Below, one piece after another: positions 4,622 through 5,457 of a DNA stretch of 5,457 nucleotides. The stretch lies in NCBI GenBank assembly GCA_026419655.1, contig JANZZA010000684.1, positions 1 through 5,457 on the forward strand, written 5' to 3'. How positions within the stretch are numbered: the first letter of the stretch is position 1; every line of letters starts with the position of its first letter. The stretch is from Armatimonadota bacterium (GTDB taxonomy: Bacteria; Armatimonadota; Zipacnadia; Zipacnadales; FEN-943). A program made the position numbers and the translations under genes. The notes below the pieces were generated by a model, which searched no databases, was not told the origin of the DNA, and saw nothing but the letters and a program-made list of their open reading frames with translations.

Positions 4622-5457
4622 GTGCCTAGCAAACGCAAACCAAAGAAACCCATAATCGTCGAGTCGCCGACTAAGACCAGGACGCTAAAGCGATTTCTCG
4701 GCGACGAATACGACATCCTGGCCACCAAGGGCCACGTGCGTGACCTGCCGGAAAAAGGCCTGGCTGTGGACATTGAGCACGGTTTCCGGCCCACTTATGA
4801 GGTCATCCCGGCGCGGAAGCGCGACCTGGCCATGCTGCGCACGCACGTCGCGGGCGCTGACCGCGTCTATTTGGCCTGCGACCCCGACCGCGAGGGTGAG
4901 GCCATTGCCTGGCACGTGGCCGAAGTCCTGGGCATCGAGCCGGAGAAGCGGGCGCGCATCGAGTTTAACGAGATAACCGAGCGGGCCGTCAGGGCAGCCT
5001 TGAGGGCCCCGAGGCCCATAGACGCCAACCTCGTCAATGCCCAGCAGGCGCGGCGGATACTGGACCGGATTGTCGGCTATCAGCTCAGCCCGCTTCTTCA
5101 GCAGCGGTTGGGCGGCTGGGGAGCGAATGCCCGCAGCCTTAGCGCCGGCCGCGTCCAGTCGGCGGCTCTGCGCATTGTGGTCGAGCGTGAGCGAGAGCGA
5201 GCGGCTTTTGTGCCCCAGGAGTACTGGCGCATCCGCGCGACGCTCCAGCCACGGGGGCGGGAAGAGAACTTCGAGGCTCAGGTCGTCCGCCGCGACGGAA
5301 AAAAGCTCCAACTGGGCAACCGCGACGAGGCCACCGCCGCCGTGGAGGAGCTCCGCCACTCAGATTATTCAGTGGCGGCCGTGACGACTAAGGAAGTTGC
5401 CGAGCGCCCTCAGCCTCCCTTCCGGACCAGCACCCTTCAGAGGGCAGCGGCAGCCCG
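4622..5457 (+). CDS. topA: DNA topoisomerase I (type IA), N-terminal part, truncated by window edge
   Basis: Topoisomerase I relaxes negatively supercoiled DNA by cutting one strand through a 5'-phosphotyrosine link. The visible 278 residues begin with a basic tail (VPSKRKPKKP). The Toprim domain follows: IIVESPTKTRTLKRFLG, with the catalytic glutamate at E14, then TKGHVRDLP (35-43) and the metal-binding LACDPDREGEAIAWH (84-98) with D87, D89 and E91. Next come IEFNEITERAV (113-123), NAQQARRILDRIVGYQLSPLL (139-159) and LSAGRVQSAALRIVVERE (173-190). The visible part ends at PPFRTSTLQRAA (265-276), before the catalytic tyrosine, which must lie beyond the window. The GTG at 4622 is preferred: GAGG (4609-4612) sits nine bases upstream. 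An in-frame TTG at 4607 is an alternative. The segment between SPLL and LSAGR has about six extra residues (QQRLGGWGANARS) compared with the usual WRKVRRG-like stretch. Confidence 0.97.
   Translation, partial: MPSKRKPKKPIIVESPTKTRTLKRFLGDEYDILATKGHVRDLPEKGLAVDIEHGFRPTYEVIPARKRDLAMLRTHVAGADRVYLACDPDREGEAIAWHVAEVLGIEPEKRARIEFNEITERAVRAALRAPRPIDANLVNAQQARRILDRIVGYQLSPLLQQRLGGWGANARSLSAGRVQSAALRIVVERERERAAFVPQEYWRIRATLQPRGREENFEAQVVRRDGKKLQLGNRDEATAAVEELRHSDYSVAAVTTKEVAERPQPPFRTSTLQRAAAA

Noticed and set aside
4685..5359. 224-codon minus-strand open frame opposite topA
   Set aside because: The plus strand encodes clear topoisomerase I motifs across this whole stretch. The antisense frame is a by-product of high-GC codon use.

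Overview
The window carries five protein-coding genes in two divergent groups, separated by an 870-base gap; a second gap of about 640 bases lies before topA. Gene content is housekeeping: a SepF-type FtsZ-associated protein, a YggS-type PLP-binding protein, DprA and topoisomerase I. SepF, the yggS-sepF order and the dprA-topA order fit a high-GC member of the Gram-positive/Terrabacteria side of the bacterial tree (Bacillota, Chloroflexota, Armatimonadota or relatives). The sequence does not let me go lower, and this placement is an inference.

Left half, minus strand (about 2077 down to 1). A clear sigma70-like promoter at 2048-2077 drives a three-gene unit: an unrecognised protein with two N-terminal zinc ribbons and a long proline-rich acidic tail, then yggS overlapping its 3' end, then sepF, which runs off the left edge. 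The 138 bases between yggS and sepF hold two near-identical 23-nt palindromic repeats whose starts are 61 bases apart.

Middle (2017-2883). No convincing gene. After the promoter it is filled with decayed copies of one inverted-repeat end sequence. Two copies meet head to head, 3 bases apart, and form a nearly perfect 53-nt hairpin at 2285-2337. A further hairpin sits just upstream of dprA.

Right half, plus strand. dprA (2884-3978) is complete and carries its family motifs. It is followed by a gap (3979-4621) containing three consecutive MITE-like elements whose ends are versions of the same 14-nt sequence (GACTGTTGCAAAAG). The middle element contains two 29-nt direct repeats separated by 32 bases. 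topA starts at GTG 4622 and runs off the right edge before its catalytic tyrosine.

I see no defence system, CRISPR array, tRNA or rRNA. The most noteworthy material is the density of small degenerate inverted-repeat elements in both plus-strand intergenic regions, and the zinc-ribbon/proline-rich protein encoded directly upstream of a cell-division gene pair.
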